The notes beneath the pieces were generated by a model, which was not told the origin of the DNA, ran no database searches, and saw only the letters and a program-made list of their open reading frames with translations. Below, piece after piece: positions 26,325 through 36,360 of a stretch of 64,000 nt of DNA (positions within the stretch are counted from its first letter, which is position 1; the number at the start of each line of letters is the position of its first letter). Made by a program: the position numbers and the translations under genes. This DNA comes from Clostridiaceae bacterium AM27-36LB (lineage in GTDB: Bacteria > Bacillota > Clostridia > Lachnospirales > Lachnospiraceae), in NCBI GenBank assembly GCA_003480725.1, contig QUJQ01000002.1, positions 1 through 64,000 of the forward strand, read 5' to 3'.

Positions 26325-27566
26325 CTAGCGGTTTGCCAGTTCTTCCGTAATATCCTCCCAGGTCACGCCACGCTCTACCATCAGCACCATGGCATGATAC
26401 AGGAAATCAGACATCTCATACTTGATCTCCTCTGGATCCGGATTCTTGGCTGCGATCACCAGCTCTGTACACTCTTCTCCTACTTTTTTCAGGATTTTAT
26501 CAATCCCTTTGTCAAACAGGTAATTGGTGTAAGAGCCTTCCTTCGGATGCTCTTTTCTGTCTTTGATGATCTGGTATACATTTTCAAAGACTTCCAATGG
26601 ATTCACATTGTTAAATTCCTTCTTTACCAGATCTCTGTAGAAACAGGTACGGTTGCCTGTGTGGCAGGCAGCACCCACCTGGCTTACTTTTGCAAGGATC
26701 GTATCATTGTCACAGTCGATGGACAACTGCTTTACATACTGGAAATGCCCACTGGTCATACCCTTAGTCCACAGCTCCTGACGACTTCTGCTCCAGTATG
26801 TCATTCTTCCGAGCTTCAGAGTTGTATAAAAGGCCTCTTCATTCATATAGGCGAGCATCAGCACTTCATCTGTTCTGTAATCCTGTACAACAACCGGCAC
26901 CAGTCCATCGCTGTTTGGACGGAACTGATCCCAGGAAAGGCTGCTGACCAGCACATCCATCTGAAGTCCTCGGTCTGCACATTTCTGCTTCAGGGACATA
27001 AAATCAGCCACTTCCGTTGAAAAATACGCAGTTGCAATACCATCTGCCCATTTATTGGACAGTACATTGATAATATCCTCATCTGTCGCAGCCGAGCTGA
27101 CGCTGATCACCGGCATCTTCTCGCCGAACGGACAGCTGCTGTCTGAGCCGGACCAGAAGATCATGCTTCCATATTCCGGCAGCTTGTCTGTGTACTGAGC
27201 AGCATCCGAGATGCTAAATGCAATCTTTTCCTGTCCGAACCGCTTGGATACCTCTTCGGTCATCTCCACATTACTGGATCTTCCATAATTGAGCACCGCC
27301 TTCTGGCAGCCTGCATACAGAATCTTTTTTACATCCTCCACACGACGAATATGACCACCTGCATAGATAGGGATTTCCACCCGGCGTGCCATCTCCTTGA
27401 GCAGCAGAATATTTTTCTCATGCTCTTCATCCGAATCAGACAGATCAAAGACAAGGATTGCATCTGCACCATTGTCACTATAGAAGCCAGCGAGCTTCAC
27501 GCCGTCCTGTCCGTTTACTTTCCCGTTTCTCACCGGCATAACCGGTACTAAATGTTTGATCTTCAT
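26325..27566 (-). CDS. hisIE: HisIE with an N-terminal HisA/HisF-like domain
   Basis: About 413 residues. The C-terminal half is HisI (phosphoribosyl-AMP cyclohydrolase; D-C-D-N-D and [12 protein letters not shown] around 285-310) followed by HisE (phosphoribosyl-ATP pyrophosphatase; K-V-G-E-E-C-T-E-L and a final helix with Y-E-M-S-D-F-L-Y-H). These do steps 2 and 3 of histidine synthesis. The first ~200 residues look like a HisA/HisF TIM barrel ([11 protein letters not shown], then I-Y-A-G-G-H-I-R), but the catalytic Asp at the start (L-D in HisF) reads M-P here, so this part is probably inactive. Start at ATG 27566 follows hisB by one base. Confidence 0.88.
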   Translation of the reverse strand: MKIKHLVPVMPVRNGKVNGQDGVKLAGFYSDNGADAILVFDLSDSDEEHEKNILLLKEMARRVEIPIYAGGHIRRVEDVKKILYAGCQKAVLNYGRSSNVEMTEEVSKRFGQEKIAFSISDAAQYTDKLPEYGSMIFWSGSDSSCPFGEKMPVISVSSAATDEDIINVLSNKWADGIATAYFSTEVADFMSLKQKCADRGLQMDVLVSSLSWDQFRPNSDGLVPVVVQDYRTDEVLMLAYMNEEAFYTTLKLGRMTYWSRSRQELWTKGMTSGHFQYVKQLSIDCDNDTILAKVSQVGAACHTGNRTCFYRDLVKKEFNNVNPLEVFENVYQIIKDRKEHPKEGSYTNYLFDKGIDKILKKVGEECTELVIAAKNPDPEEIKYEMSDFLYHAMVLMVERGVTWEDITEELANR

Positions 27567-27567
27567 C

Positions 27568-28155
27568 TTATAAACTGCCTTTCGTTGATAATACATCGGT
27601 GATTCTCGGATCTACGGACACTGCCATATCCAGTGCTTTGGCAAATGCCTTGAACATAGCTTCACAGATATGATGGCTGTTTGTTCCTGACAACACCTTA
27701 AAATGCAGATTCATAGCTGCACTGTAGGAGACTGCGTAGAAAAACTCACTGATGGTCTCTGTATCCAGTTCTCCGATCATCGGTGCAGAAAACACCGCAT
27801 CTGATACATAATAAGGTCTGCCGGACAGATCTACTGCACACAGCACCAGCGCCTCATCCATGGGAAGGATACAGCTTCCATATCTGCGGATACCCTTTTT
27901 GTCCCCCACAGCTTCCTTGATCGCATTTCCAAGAACGATACCCGTATCCTCCACCGTATGATGACAGTCCACATCCAGATCACCGTCCACATAAACATTC
28001 AGGTCAAACAGACCATGTCTTGCAAATCCATCCAGCATATGGTCAAAGAATCCGATCCCTGTATCAAGTTCTGCCTGACCGGTTCCATCCAGCTCCAACG
28101 TTACACGGATATCTGTTTCTTTTGTATTTCTCTCGATACTTGCTGATCTGCTCAT
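27568..28155 (-). CDS. hisB: imidazoleglycerol-phosphate dehydratase
   Basis: A 195-residue enzyme for the sixth step of histidine synthesis. The metal-binding motifs are [11 protein letters not shown] (about 60-70), F-F-D-H-M-L-D-G (about 35-42) and, near the end, [13 protein letters not shown]. Only the dehydratase domain is present; there is no phosphatase fusion. It lies between hisD and hisIE, 12 bases after the hisD stop. Confidence 0.96.
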   Translation of the reverse strand: MSRSASIERNTKETDIRVTLELDGTGQAELDTGIGFFDHMLDGFARHGLFDLNVYVDGDLDVDCHHTVEDTGIVLGNAIKEAVGDKKGIRRYGSCILPMDEALVLCAVDLSGRPYYVSDAVFSAPMIGELDTETISEFFYAVSYSAAMNLHFKVLSGTNSHHICEAMFKAFAKALDMAVSVDPRITDVLSTKGSL

Positions 28156-28167
28156 ACACCTTCTCCT

Positions 28168-29466
28168 TTAGTTTTCATCTTCAAAACGCACTGCAATGGA
28201 ATTAGCATGTGCAGTCAGCTGTTCAGCCTTTGCAAAATACTCGATATCCTTGTGAACACGCTGCAGTGCCTCTCTGGAATAGTAAATGATACTGGATTTT
28301 TTGATGAAATCATCCACTGATACCGGAGAAAAGAATCTGGCAGTTCCGTTCGTAGGCAGGATATGGTTCGGTCCTGCAAAATAATCCCCCAACGGCTCAC
28401 TGCTGTACTCTCCAAGGAAGATCGCTCCGGCATTCTTTACTTTCATCATCACTTCAAAAGGATTCTTTGTCACAATCTCCAGATGCTCGGATGCAATCAG
28501 ATCGACGGTCTCAATGGCATCCTCCAGTGTCTCTGCCACCAGAATGTATCCATAATTATCCAGTGATTTGCTGATGATCTCTTTTCTGGAAAGGATTTTT
28601 ACAAATGCATCCACTTCCTCTGACACCTTTTCTGCCAGTTCTTTGCTGGTAGTCACAAGGATCGCACTTGCCATCTCATCATGCTCTGCCTGAGACAGAA
28701 GATCAGCCGCCACATATCTTGGGTTGGCTGTCTCATCTGCCAGTACCAGGATCTCGCTGGGACCTGCAATAGAATCGATACTGACAAATCCTGATACAGC
28801 TTTCTTAGCCAGTGCCACAAAAATATTTCCAGGACCCGTGATCTTATCAACTTTTGGTATGCTCTCTGTTCCAAATGCCATAGCTGCAATAGCCTGAGCC
28901 CCACCTACTTTATAGACTTCATCTGCACCTGCTTCTTTTGCGGCCACCAGCACAGCCGGATTCACTTTTCCTTCTTTATTACATGGCGTACACATCACCA
29001 CATGTGCCACACCAGCGATCTTCGCCGGAACAATATTCATCAGAACCGAAGACGGATACACTGCTTTTCCGCCTGGCACATAGACACCTGCACTGGCAAG
29101 CGGAGTTACCTTCTGGCCAAGCATTGTTCCCTCCGGGGTAGTATCAAACCAGCTGTACTGCTTCTGCTTCTCATGATACTCACGGATGTTTTTCAGAGAC
29201 TTGCGGATTGTCTCTACCAGCTGCGGATCAATGGTGTCATAGGCTTCCTGCACTTCTGCCTCTGTCACTTTCACATTAGAAGCATCTATGCCCTCCCAGT
29301 CAAACTTTCTGGTCAGTTCAAACAGTGCCTGATCTCCTTTTGTCTTTACCCGGTCCACGATCTCCTGTACCGTATCCTGGTACTGTCCATAGTTTCCCGG
29401 ACTTCTTTTTAACAGGCTGTCCAGCAGATTCTGTCTGGATTCCTTGCTCAGCGTTACGATTCTCAT
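28168..29466 (-). CDS. hisD: histidinol dehydrogenase
   Basis: A 432-residue zinc enzyme that oxidises histidinol to histidine in two steps. Signature blocks are [16 protein letters not shown] (about 132-147), [28 protein letters not shown] and S-E-H-L-E-I with the C-terminal H-I-L-P-T-N-G. It follows hisG by 12 bases. Confidence 0.96.
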   Translation of the reverse strand: MRIVTLSKESRQNLLDSLLKRSPGNYGQYQDTVQEIVDRVKTKGDQALFELTRKFDWEGIDASNVKVTEAEVQEAYDTIDPQLVETIRKSLKNIREYHEKQKQYSWFDTTPEGTMLGQKVTPLASAGVYVPGGKAVYPSSVLMNIVPAKIAGVAHVVMCTPCNKEGKVNPAVLVAAKEAGADEVYKVGGAQAIAAMAFGTESIPKVDKITGPGNIFVALAKKAVSGFVSIDSIAGPSEILVLADETANPRYVAADLLSQAEHDEMASAILVTTSKELAEKVSEEVDAFVKILSRKEIISKSLDNYGYILVAETLEDAIETVDLIASEHLEIVTKNPFEVMMKVKNAGAIFLGEYSSEPLGDYFAGPNHILPTNGTARFFSPVSVDDFIKKSSIIYYSREALQRVHKDIEYFAKAEQLTAHANSIAVRFEDEN

Positions 29467-29478
29467 CTTCTCTGCCTC

Positions 29479-30114
29479 CTATAAGACTGCTTTCAGATCT
29501 GCGATCAGCTTGCCGATCCGCTCATTTTCCATCTTCATACTGACCTGATTAACCACCATACGGGCAGACAGCGGGCAAACCTCTTCCAGAACCTGCAGTC
29601 CGTTCTCCCTGAGAGTTGATCCGGTCTCCACAATATCCACAATGACCTCTGACAGCCCTACGATTGGTGCCAGTTCAATGGAACCGTTCAGTTTGATGAT
29701 CTCCACTGTCTGATGCTTTCGATTGTAAAAATAATCCTTTGCAATATGCGGGTATTTGGTTGCCACACGGATCAGTTCCTGATGTTCCAGAAGCTCCTTT
29801 GCAGATTCCGGTCCGCACACGCACATACGGCATTTTCCATATCCCAGATCCAGCACCTCATACATGCGGCGTCCTTCCTCCAGAATGGTATCCTTGCCGA
29901 CAATACCAATATCTGCCGCACCATACTCTACATACGTAGGCACATCCGGTCCTTTTGCCAGGAAAAATTTCAGTTTCAGTTCTTCATTTACAAAGATCAG
30001 CTTTCTGGTATCCGGGTCTTTCATCTCCTCGCAGGTAATGCCGATCTGTTCAAAAAGCTCCATCGTCTTCTTTGCCAGACGCCCTTTTCCAAGGGCAAAA
30101 GTCAGGTATCTCAT
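29479..30114 (-). CDS. hisG: ATP phosphoribosyltransferase, short form
   Basis: A 211-residue catalytic subunit for the first step of histidine synthesis. It begins with [22 protein letters not shown] (about 65-76) and the PRPP-binding [11 protein letters not shown] (about 160-170) are present. This short form lacks the C-terminal ACT-like regulatory domain and needs HisZ, which is encoded directly upstream with a 4-base ATGA overlap. Confidence 0.96.
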   Translation of the reverse strand: MRYLTFALGKGRLAKKTMELFEQIGITCEEMKDPDTRKLIFVNEELKLKFFLAKGPDVPTYVEYGAADIGIVGKDTILEEGRRMYEVLDLGYGKCRMCVCGPESAKELLEHQELIRVATKYPHIAKDYFYNRKHQTVEIIKLNGSIELAPIVGLSEVIVDIVETGSTLRENGLQVLEEVCPLSARMVVNQVSMKMENERIGKLIADLKAVL

Positions 30115-31355
30115 CTTCTCTCCACTCCCGGTCTCTCAATCTCTTTCAGGGTCTCTGCCACAAAATGTCCATCCTTATAGTAACAAAGCTTGGACACATC
30201 CCGTTTCTTCGCATAAGCCCGGTAATCGTCAACATTCTTATCCGCATCCATGCAGAGCAGCTCCGTGTCTTCCTGCGTCTGACGGAGCTTTCCTGCACAT
30301 GTGATCGCGGTCTGCGCTTCTTCCGGATAATACAAGAGAAGAGTCAGTGGACGATCCATACCCACGCGGATATTCTGACGGTTCAATGCACTTAAGAGCC
30401 TGTCTGTCACACAGACAAATCCAATGGCTGGTGCCGGTTTTCCAAAATGATCCATCAATGTATCATAACGACCGCCCTTTGCAACCGCCTCACCAGTTCC
30501 GTAGGTATATGCCTGAAAGATGATTCCTGTATAATATTTATATTTGCTTACTACACCCAGATCGAATGTAATATATTTCTCATATCCATAGTACTCCATC
30601 AGATGGTAGATCTTCCTGAGCCGGGCAAGCGCAGCCTTGGCATCCGCAGATACCGCACAGCTTTCTGCCCGATCCAGAACATCCACGGATCCAAACAGGT
30701 TCGGAATACTTGCCAGTGCCTCTTTCAGCGGATCCGGCAATTCCAGCGGATCCAGGAGCTCTTTCACGCCAAAAATATTTTTATTGGAAATAAATTCCCG
30801 AAGTTCCAGTTCCATCTCTTCCGGAAGATCTGCTTCTTTGAGAAGGCTCTGAAAGAAATCCACATGTCCCACACTCACCTGAAACTCTTTAAGACCGGCT
30901 TTTAACAGAGATTCCACTACCAGTGCCAGCAGCTCTGCATCAGTCTCCGCACTGCCGTCACCGATCAGTTCAGCGCCCAGCTGCGTAGTCTCCTTTAATC
31001 TTCCCTGCAGTTCCGAACTGTTGATAAAGGTATTTGCCATGTAGCACAGCCGAACCGGCATGTCCTCTTCTGTGAAATATTTTGCGACTGCTCTTGCAAT
31101 AGACGGTGTCACATCAGGCCGAAGCACCAGTGTATTTCCTTCCCGGTCAAAGAATTTGTATAATTCTCTGGACGGTACCGTACCGATCTCACGGCTGAAT
31201 ACATCGAAAAATTCAAATGTCGGTGTCTGAATATCCTCATATCCATAACTCAACAGGACCTGATGAAGCTGATCCTGAATAAACTGCTTGCGGCGACACT
31301 CGCCATTGTAAATATCCCGTACCCCTTCCGGAGTGTGTAATATCTGTTTGTACAT
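30111..31355 (-). CDS. hisZ: ATP phosphoribosyltransferase regulatory subunit HisZ
   Basis: A 414-residue HisRS-like protein without tRNA charging. It starts H-T-P-E-G-V-R-D-I, then [10 protein letters not shown] and [11 protein letters not shown] (about 76-86). The class II motif 2 region is present, but the anticodon domain is weak. It pairs with short HisG to give an allosteric enzyme regulated by histidine. It is the first gene of the his operon and has a near-perfect promoter 55 bases upstream. Confidence 0.93.
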   Translation of the reverse strand: MYKQILHTPEGVRDIYNGECRRKQFIQDQLHQVLLSYGYEDIQTPTFEFFDVFSREIGTVPSRELYKFFDREGNTLVLRPDVTPSIARAVAKYFTEEDMPVRLCYMANTFINSSELQGRLKETTQLGAELIGDGSAETDAELLALVVESLLKAGLKEFQVSVGHVDFFQSLLKEADLPEEMELELREFISNKNIFGVKELLDPLELPDPLKEALASIPNLFGSVDVLDRAESCAVSADAKAALARLRKIYHLMEYYGYEKYITFDLGVVSKYKYYTGIIFQAYTYGTGEAVAKGGRYDTLMDHFGKPAPAIGFVCVTDRLLSALNRQNIRVGMDRPLTLLLYYPEEAQTAITCAGKLRQTQEDTELLCMDADKNVDDYRAYAKKRDVSKLCYYKDGHFVAETLKEIERPGVERR

Positions 31356-31410
31356 CGGGCTTCTCCTTTTACTTTACTATGGTAAATTGCTAATTCATTA
31401 AACAATCGTT

Positions 31411-31438
31411 ATTATACCATGCATGTAGGAATTGTCAA
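31411..31438 (-). promoter_or_regulatory. his operon promoter
   Basis: On the minus strand a perfect TTGACA (31438-31433) and a perfect TATAAT (31416-31411) are separated by 16 bases. The leader to hisZ is only about 50 bases, too short for a T-box. Confidence 0.8.
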
Positions 31439-31471
31439 CTACGGATTCAAAATCCAAGCTTCAGCGCATGC

Positions 31472-32011
31472 TCATCCTTCCTGTTCCTGCTCAAGATCCA
31501 GACTCAGCGGTTCCAGGAACGGCACCAGATATCCTTTGCTGCTCTCAAAGAAATATGCCGGATCCAGCTCATCCATCCGAAAGCTTTTGCGTCCACCCTC
31601 CTGCGCCCGATTCCAGAATCTCAGCAGCTGACGGATATGTAAATAGTAAAACTTCTGTTCTGATGTAAAATGAATGATCAAAAATGCTTTTCCACCCTGC
31701 CGTTCAAAGTCATCCATAAAACGCACCTGATGCTCATGCACATTCTGCATAGGAAATGTGGTCACATCACACTCCTTGGCATCAAAGCAGACCGGGATGC
31801 CCTGCACTGCTCCAATATAGTCCACAGTACTTTTCTGATCAAAATACGCAAGCGTAATATGCCGGTGTTCCTTGTCAATCTTGATGGGGGTGATCGGGGT
31901 AGGAACCTTCTGGATTAATGCCAGTCCTTTTTCCCGGTATCGCTCATTGGTCCGATTGATCATATCCTCCAGAGTCGAACCTCTCAATCCTCTGGAATTC
32001 CAGGTTGCCAT
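31472..32011 (-). CDS. recU: Holliday junction resolvase RecU
   Basis: About 179 residues. The start M-A-T-W-N-S-R-G-L-R-G-S-x-L-E is the conserved RecU opening. K-S-T-V-D-Y-I-G (about 60-67, catalytic Asp) and F-D-A-K-E-C (about 76-81, catalytic Asp and Glu-Lys) match the nuclease core. It cuts four-way junctions during recombination and segregation. Start at ATG 32011 inside the end of the upstream pseudouridine synthase gene; a GTG at 32020 is an alternative. In many Firmicutes it is beside a penicillin-binding protein, which is not the case here. Confidence 0.9.
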   Translation of the reverse strand: MATWNSRGLRGSTLEDMINRTNERYREKGLALIQKVPTPITPIKIDKEHRHITLAYFDQKSTVDYIGAVQGIPVCFDAKECDVTTFPMQNVHEHQVRFMDDFERQGGKAFLIIHFTSEQKFYYLHIRQLLRFWNRAQEGGRKSFRMDELDPAYFFESSKGYLVPFLEPLSLDLEQEQEG

Positions 32012-32016
32012 AAAGG

Positions 32017-32985
32017 TCACATCACTTTCTGCATAATTTTATTCATCAGCTCCGGCACAGGAGCTTCCACCACTTTTTGGGACAAGTCCGTCAGCGGTGC
32101 TGCCAGTTCCGGAAACTCCAGACGCCACGCATGGAGCAGCTGACGGTTCAGTTTGAATTCTTTACGATAGTACTCATTGATCTGCACATCCCCATATTTA
32201 GGATCTCCGATGATCGGATGTCCCACAGATGCCAGATGTGCGCGGATCTGATGAGGTTTTCCTGTCACCAGCTTCACTTTTAAAAGAGTAGCCTCAGAGG
32301 AAACCTTCATTGGCTCATATTCTGTGATGATCTGAGCAGCATCTTCCACTGGAGCTTTCAGGATCTCCACCTGGTTAGACTTTTCATCCTTCCGAAGCCA
32401 TCCTTCCAGCCGCTGTCCTTCCTTCATGGCACCATGAATCAGACACAGATAATACTTGTGAAGGGAGCGATCCTGCAAAAGCTCTGCCATTCTCTGCAGA
32501 CCGATCATAGATTTTCCGCAGATGACGATTCCACTGGTATTCCGGTCCAGACGGTTGCATACTGACGGACGAAATGCTTTTTCTTCCGGGCTCCACTGAC
32601 CGCTTTTACTAAGATACCCTAAGACATACTCATTGAGAGATACATCCTTATAGGCTGCCTTCTGGGTCAACATGCCCGCCGGTTTGTTCACCAGCAGCAC
32701 ATGGGAATCTTCATATAAGATGTCCAGCTTTGCAGTTGGAAACTGTTCTTTTGCAGTCTGCTGTTTTCCTGCAAACTTTTCATAAGTCTCATCCGATAAA
32801 AAGAGACGGATCTCATCCCCGGCTTTCAATTTTTCACTGCCATCTGCCTTTTTCCCATTTAATGTAATATTTTTCTTCCGAAGCATTTTATGAAGAAATC
32901 CGCCAGAAGCCTCTTTCAGATAACTTCCCAACAGCTTTAAGAGCTTCTGTCCTTCCTCCTGCTCATGTACGGTGATTAATTTCAT
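32017..32985 (-). CDS. RluA family RNA pseudouridine synthase
   Basis: A 322-residue enzyme. An S4-like RNA-binding domain is at 1-80 (L-L-K-L-L-G-S-Y-L then K-N-I-T-L-N-G-K-K). The catalytic motif C-N-R-L-D-R-N-T-S-G (near 142-151) includes the nucleophilic Asp. V-T-G-K-P-H-Q-I-R-A-H-L near 242-253 is the RluA-type C-terminal motif. Site (rRNA or tRNA) cannot be assigned. It overlaps recU by several bases, so the two genes are coupled. Confidence 0.92.
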   Translation of the reverse strand: MKLITVHEQEEGQKLLKLLGSYLKEASGGFLHKMLRKKNITLNGKKADGSEKLKAGDEIRLFLSDETYEKFAGKQQTAKEQFPTAKLDILYEDSHVLLVNKPAGMLTQKAAYKDVSLNEYVLGYLSKSGQWSPEEKAFRPSVCNRLDRNTSGIVICGKSMIGLQRMAELLQDRSLHKYYLCLIHGAMKEGQRLEGWLRKDEKSNQVEILKAPVEDAAQIITEYEPMKVSSEATLLKVKLVTGKPHQIRAHLASVGHPIIGDPKYGDVQINEYYRKEFKLNRQLLHAWRLEFPELAAPLTDLSQKVVEAPVPELMNKIMQKVM

Positions 32986-33020
32986 TGCTAAAATCTCACT
33001 TTATCATACTATACATAATA

Positions 33021-33620
33021 TTATAATGTAATTGCCATCAACAGATATTTGACAATCTCATCCCGGCTTAAGCCTGGATAACGGTCATCCTCACGGAACG
33101 GAACCTCCTCCGGTTCTCTGGTTCCCAAGGATTCCACCCGATCCATAAATGCTCGTTTTTCCGTAAATATCTTCACATTCTGCTTATAAGAATTTTTTTT
33201 CAGAATGTCCTTGATATGCGCCTCCAGCCTGGAGCTGTCGGTGTTCTTATCACTGGCATATCCGATCACATCCCGTCCAGACAACACGATACAGTCCACG
33301 TAATAATTTTTCTCATATGTGGTAAATACATTTTCATAGATGGAAATGCAGTCTCCCTTCAACTTTTCCGTCTCCTCACACAAGCTCTTGTCCATAGAAT
33401 GATATTTACTTGCCAGAAGGGCATGTACCACCTGATTGCAGCCGGGCAGACAGCCAACGATGACCATGACAGTAACCACTGTATTGCGGGTTCCGTTGAT
33501 CGCCCATGCCACTAAAAATATAATGATCGGAATGGACAGAAATAATGCTGCCTTTTTCCATTCATGAGCTTTCAGTCTGTCTAAATATCCGTAGGTTCCT
33601 TTGTTTAACTTGTTTTTCAT
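33021..33620 (-). CDS. conserved hypothetical membrane protein
   Basis: A 199-residue protein of unknown function. Positive residues at the start (M-K-N-K-L-N-K-G), then two closely spaced membrane helices (about 25-43 and 47-65) with a C-L-P-G-C-N-Q pair, and a soluble C-terminal domain of about 125 residues that is rich in Lys and Glu. No catalytic motif is apparent. It lies downstream of the ygiQ gene by six bases, on the same strand, and could be co-transcribed. Confidence 0.6.
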   Translation of the reverse strand: MKNKLNKGTYGYLDRLKAHEWKKAALFLSIPIIIFLVAWAINGTRNTVVTVMVIVGCLPGCNQVVHALLASKYHSMDKSLCEETEKLKGDCISIYENVFTTYEKNYYVDCIVLSGRDVIGYASDKNTDSSRLEAHIKDILKKNSYKQNVKIFTEKRAFMDRVESLGTREPEEVPFREDDRYPGLSRDEIVKYLLMAITL

Positions 33621-33626
33621 CTGTCT

Positions 33627-35633
33627 CTACTTCTTTCTGTGTACATTTCGGATGGTCTTTTTCTTCTGTGTCGGGCGGCGTTCCTGAGTCTGTTCCTGGT
33701 TCTGACTGCGGCTCTGCGTATTGTTACGGTCAGCAGTTCTTCCAGACGATGCTCCCCGTCCTCGACCTGCAGACCTTTTCTCCACACGTCTATTATCGTC
33801 TCTATGTGCCGCACGTCCGTCACCTCGCGCCTGATCAGGTCTTAGCAGACATTTTGGTCCATATCCGATCAGATCTTCTCTTCCTGCTTTCAGCAGTGCT
33901 TCCCGCACCAGTACACGATTTGCCGGATTCCGATACTGGATCAGTGCACGCTGCATCTCCTTTTCATGAGGATCCTTCGGAACATATACAGCTGTCATGG
34001 TTCTTGGATCCAGTCCCGTATAATACATACAGGTAGAGATGGTGGACGGTGTAGGATAAAAATCCTGTACCTGTTCTGGCATATAGCCCAGATCTCTACA
34101 GTATTCTGCCAGTTCCACAGCTTCCTTCATGGTACTTCCCGGATGGGAGGACATAAGATAGGGTACCAGATACTGCTTCAGTCCCAGACGCTCGTTCATC
34201 TTCTTATATTGTCTGCAGAACTCCTGATAAACTGCTGCCTTTGGCTTTCCAAGGCAGGCAAGTACCGGATCAGACACATGCTCCGGCGCCACCTTTAACT
34301 GCCCACTCACATGATAACGGCACAATTCTTCCAGAAATGTGCTCTTTTTGTCTGCCAGCACATAATCAAATCGGATGCCTGACCGGATAAACACTTTCTT
34401 TACTTTTGGCAATGCACGCAGTTTTCGAAGCAGTGCAATATAATCGCTGTGATCTGCTCTCAGATTCTTGCATGGTTCCGGGAACAGACATTGCTTATGT
34501 GGACATACACCCTTTGTCATCTGCTTCTCACAGGCCGGTGCCCGGAAGTCTGCGGTAGGTCCTCCCACATCATGGATATAGCCCTTAAAATCTGGTTCTT
34601 CAATCATCAGCTTCGCTTCTTTGATCAGAGACTCATGGCTTCTCGCCTGAATGATCCGTCCCTGATGGAAGGTCAGCGCACAGAAAGAACAGCCTCCAAA
34701 GCAGCCGCGGCAGCTGACCAGACTGAATTTTACTTCGGAAAGTGCAGGAATGCCGCCTGCTGCGTCATACATAGGATGCCATGTTCTCTGAAACGGCAGA
34801 TCATAGACCTGATCCATCTCTTCCATGGTCAGCGGTTCTGAAGCCGGGTTCTGCACGATAAAACAGTTCTGAGAATAAGGCTCCACCAGCCGTTTTCCAG
34901 AAAACGGATCTGTATTGCTGTACTGAATATAGAAGCTCTCCGCATATTTTTTCTTATCTTTACAGATGCTTTCATAGTCAGGAAGCACCGTATAGTCACT
35001 GATCTCATCCAGAGAGCGCACCTTGCAGACAGTTCCCGGAATATAAGTAATGTCTTTTACCGGCATACCGGCATCCAGAGCATCTGCAATAGCAACGATC
35101 GACCTTTCTCCCATACCATAAGATACCAGATCAGCACCGCTTTCCAGCAAAATCGATCTGCGCAGGCTGTCTGACCAGTAATCATAATGTGCCATACGCC
35201 TAAGAGACGCTTCGATTCCTCCCGCAATGATCGGCACATGCTTATATTTCTGACGGATCAGGTTACAGTAGACGATCACTGCCCGATCCGGTCTTTTTCC
35301 CATCTCTCCGCCCGGCGTGTAGGAATCCACTTTTCTATGCTTCTTTGCCACCGAATAATGATTCACCATGGAATCCATATTACCGGCGCTGACAAGAAAT
35401 CCAAGCCGTGGCTCTCCCAGTGCCATGATACTTTCCGCATGACGGAAATCCGGCTGGGCAATGATCCCCACCTGATAGCCATGACTCTCCAGCAGTCTGC
35501 TGATGATCGCCGGTCCAAAAGACGGATGATCCACATAGGCATCACCGATCACATAGACAAAATCCAGCTGATTGATCCCCCGCGCCTCCATATCCGCTCT
35601 GCTCACCGGCAGAAATCTCATTCTGTCACTCAT
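33627..35633 (-). CDS. ygiQ: YgiQ family radical SAM protein
   Basis: A 668-residue radical SAM protein. The YgiQ-specific N-terminal domain has D-Y-V/F-x-D-H-P-S-F-G (residues 33-40) and I-A-G-G-I-E-A-S-L-R-R. The cluster motif C-R-G-C-F-G-G-C-S-F-C is near 307-317. A basic, repetitive tail (about 600-668) rich in Arg, Gln and Lys closes the protein, with no predicted fold and perhaps for RNA or ribosome binding. Function of the family is unknown. It overlaps the end of the RsuA-type synthase gene by eight bases. Confidence 0.9.
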   Translation of the reverse strand: MSDRMRFLPVSRADMEARGINQLDFVYVIGDAYVDHPSFGPAIISRLLESHGYQVGIIAQPDFRHAESIMALGEPRLGFLVSAGNMDSMVNHYSVAKKHRKVDSYTPGGEMGKRPDRAVIVYCNLIRQKYKHVPIIAGGIEASLRRMAHYDYWSDSLRRSILLESGADLVSYGMGERSIVAIADALDAGMPVKDITYIPGTVCKVRSLDEISDYTVLPDYESICKDKKKYAESFYIQYSNTDPFSGKRLVEPYSQNCFIVQNPASEPLTMEEMDQVYDLPFQRTWHPMYDAAGGIPALSEVKFSLVSCRGCFGGCSFCALTFHQGRIIQARSHESLIKEAKLMIEEPDFKGYIHDVGGPTADFRAPACEKQMTKGVCPHKQCLFPEPCKNLRADHSDYIALLRKLRALPKVKKVFIRSGIRFDYVLADKKSTFLEELCRYHVSGQLKVAPEHVSDPVLACLGKPKAAVYQEFCRQYKKMNERLGLKQYLVPYLMSSHPGSTMKEAVELAEYCRDLGYMPEQVQDFYPTPSTISTCMYYTGLDPRTMTAVYVPKDPHEKEMQRALIQYRNPANRVLVREALLKAGREDLIGYGPKCLLRPDQARGDGRAAHRDDNRRVEKRSAGRGRGASSGRTADRNNTQSRSQNQEQTQERRPTQKKKTIRNVHRKK

Positions 35634-36360
35634 TCTTATCAGTTCCTCTCTGCTTCGTCAGACCTTCCAGTTCTGCTTCTGTCAACGGCCGGTACTCTCC
35701 CGGCGGCAATGTCTCGTCCAGCACCAGGCTTCCCATGGACAGACGCTTTAAGTAAGTCACTTTACATCCAACCGCTTCAAACATTCGCTTGATCTGATGA
35801 AACCGTCCTTCGTGGATCGTAACCTCGATCTCACTGACCTGACCGGATAACAGGATCGTCAGAACTGCCGGCAGTGTCTTCTTCTCGTCTCCAATATCCA
35901 GGCCCTCACGGAACTGCTTAACATGTTCCTCAGTGACCTGTCCGTCGATCTTTGCATAGTAAGTCTTATCCACATGCTTTTTCGGGGACAGCAGCCGGTG
36001 TGCCAGCTCACCGTCATCGGTCAAAAGCAATAAGCCTTCCGTATCTTTGTCCAGTCTTCCCACCGGAAACAGACCATTTTTCCGATCTTCCGGTCTCACA
36101 AGATCCAGCACCGTTTTCTCCCGGTTGTCTTCGGTTGCAGATACCACCCCTGCAGGTTTATGGAGCATCAGATAGATGTTCTTCTGATAAGATGCTTTTT
36201 TCCCCTGGCAGAGAATCTGATCTGTTGTCTCATTGATCTTTAATTCAGGCTTTTTTACCACTTCGCCATTAACCATGACCTGTCCTTTTTTCAACAGATC
36301 TTTCACCTGGCTTCTGGTGCCAAATCCGGTCTCACATAAATATTTATCCAGGCGCATCAT
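35626..36360 (-). CDS. RsuA/RluB family pseudouridine synthase
   Basis: A 244-residue synthase with an S4 domain (M-R-L-D-K-Y-L-C-E-T-G-F-G-T-R-S, 2-17) and the catalytic motif G-R-L-D-K-D-T-E-G-L-L-L-L-T near 99-112, whose first Asp is the nucleophile. L-T-E-A-E-L-E is at the C-terminal end. It modifies 16S or 23S rRNA; the site is unknown. It overlaps the 4-base end of the RsmF-like gene, forming an rRNA-modifying operon. Confidence 0.92.
   Translation of the reverse strand: MMRLDKYLCETGFGTRSQVKDLLKKGQVMVNGEVVKKPELKINETTDQILCQGKKASYQKNIYLMLHKPAGVVSATEDNREKTVLDLVRPEDRKNGLFPVGRLDKDTEGLLLLTDDGELAHRLLSPKKHVDKTYYAKIDGQVTEEHVKQFREGLDIGDEKKTLPAVLTILLSGQVSEIEVTIHEGRFHQIKRMFEAVGCKVTYLKRLSMGSLVLDETLPPGEYRPLTEAELEGLTKQRGTDKNE

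Noticed and set aside
31356..31440. T-box before the his operon
   Set aside because: Only about 50 bases separate promoter and start, too short for a T-box, and no T-box landmark is present.
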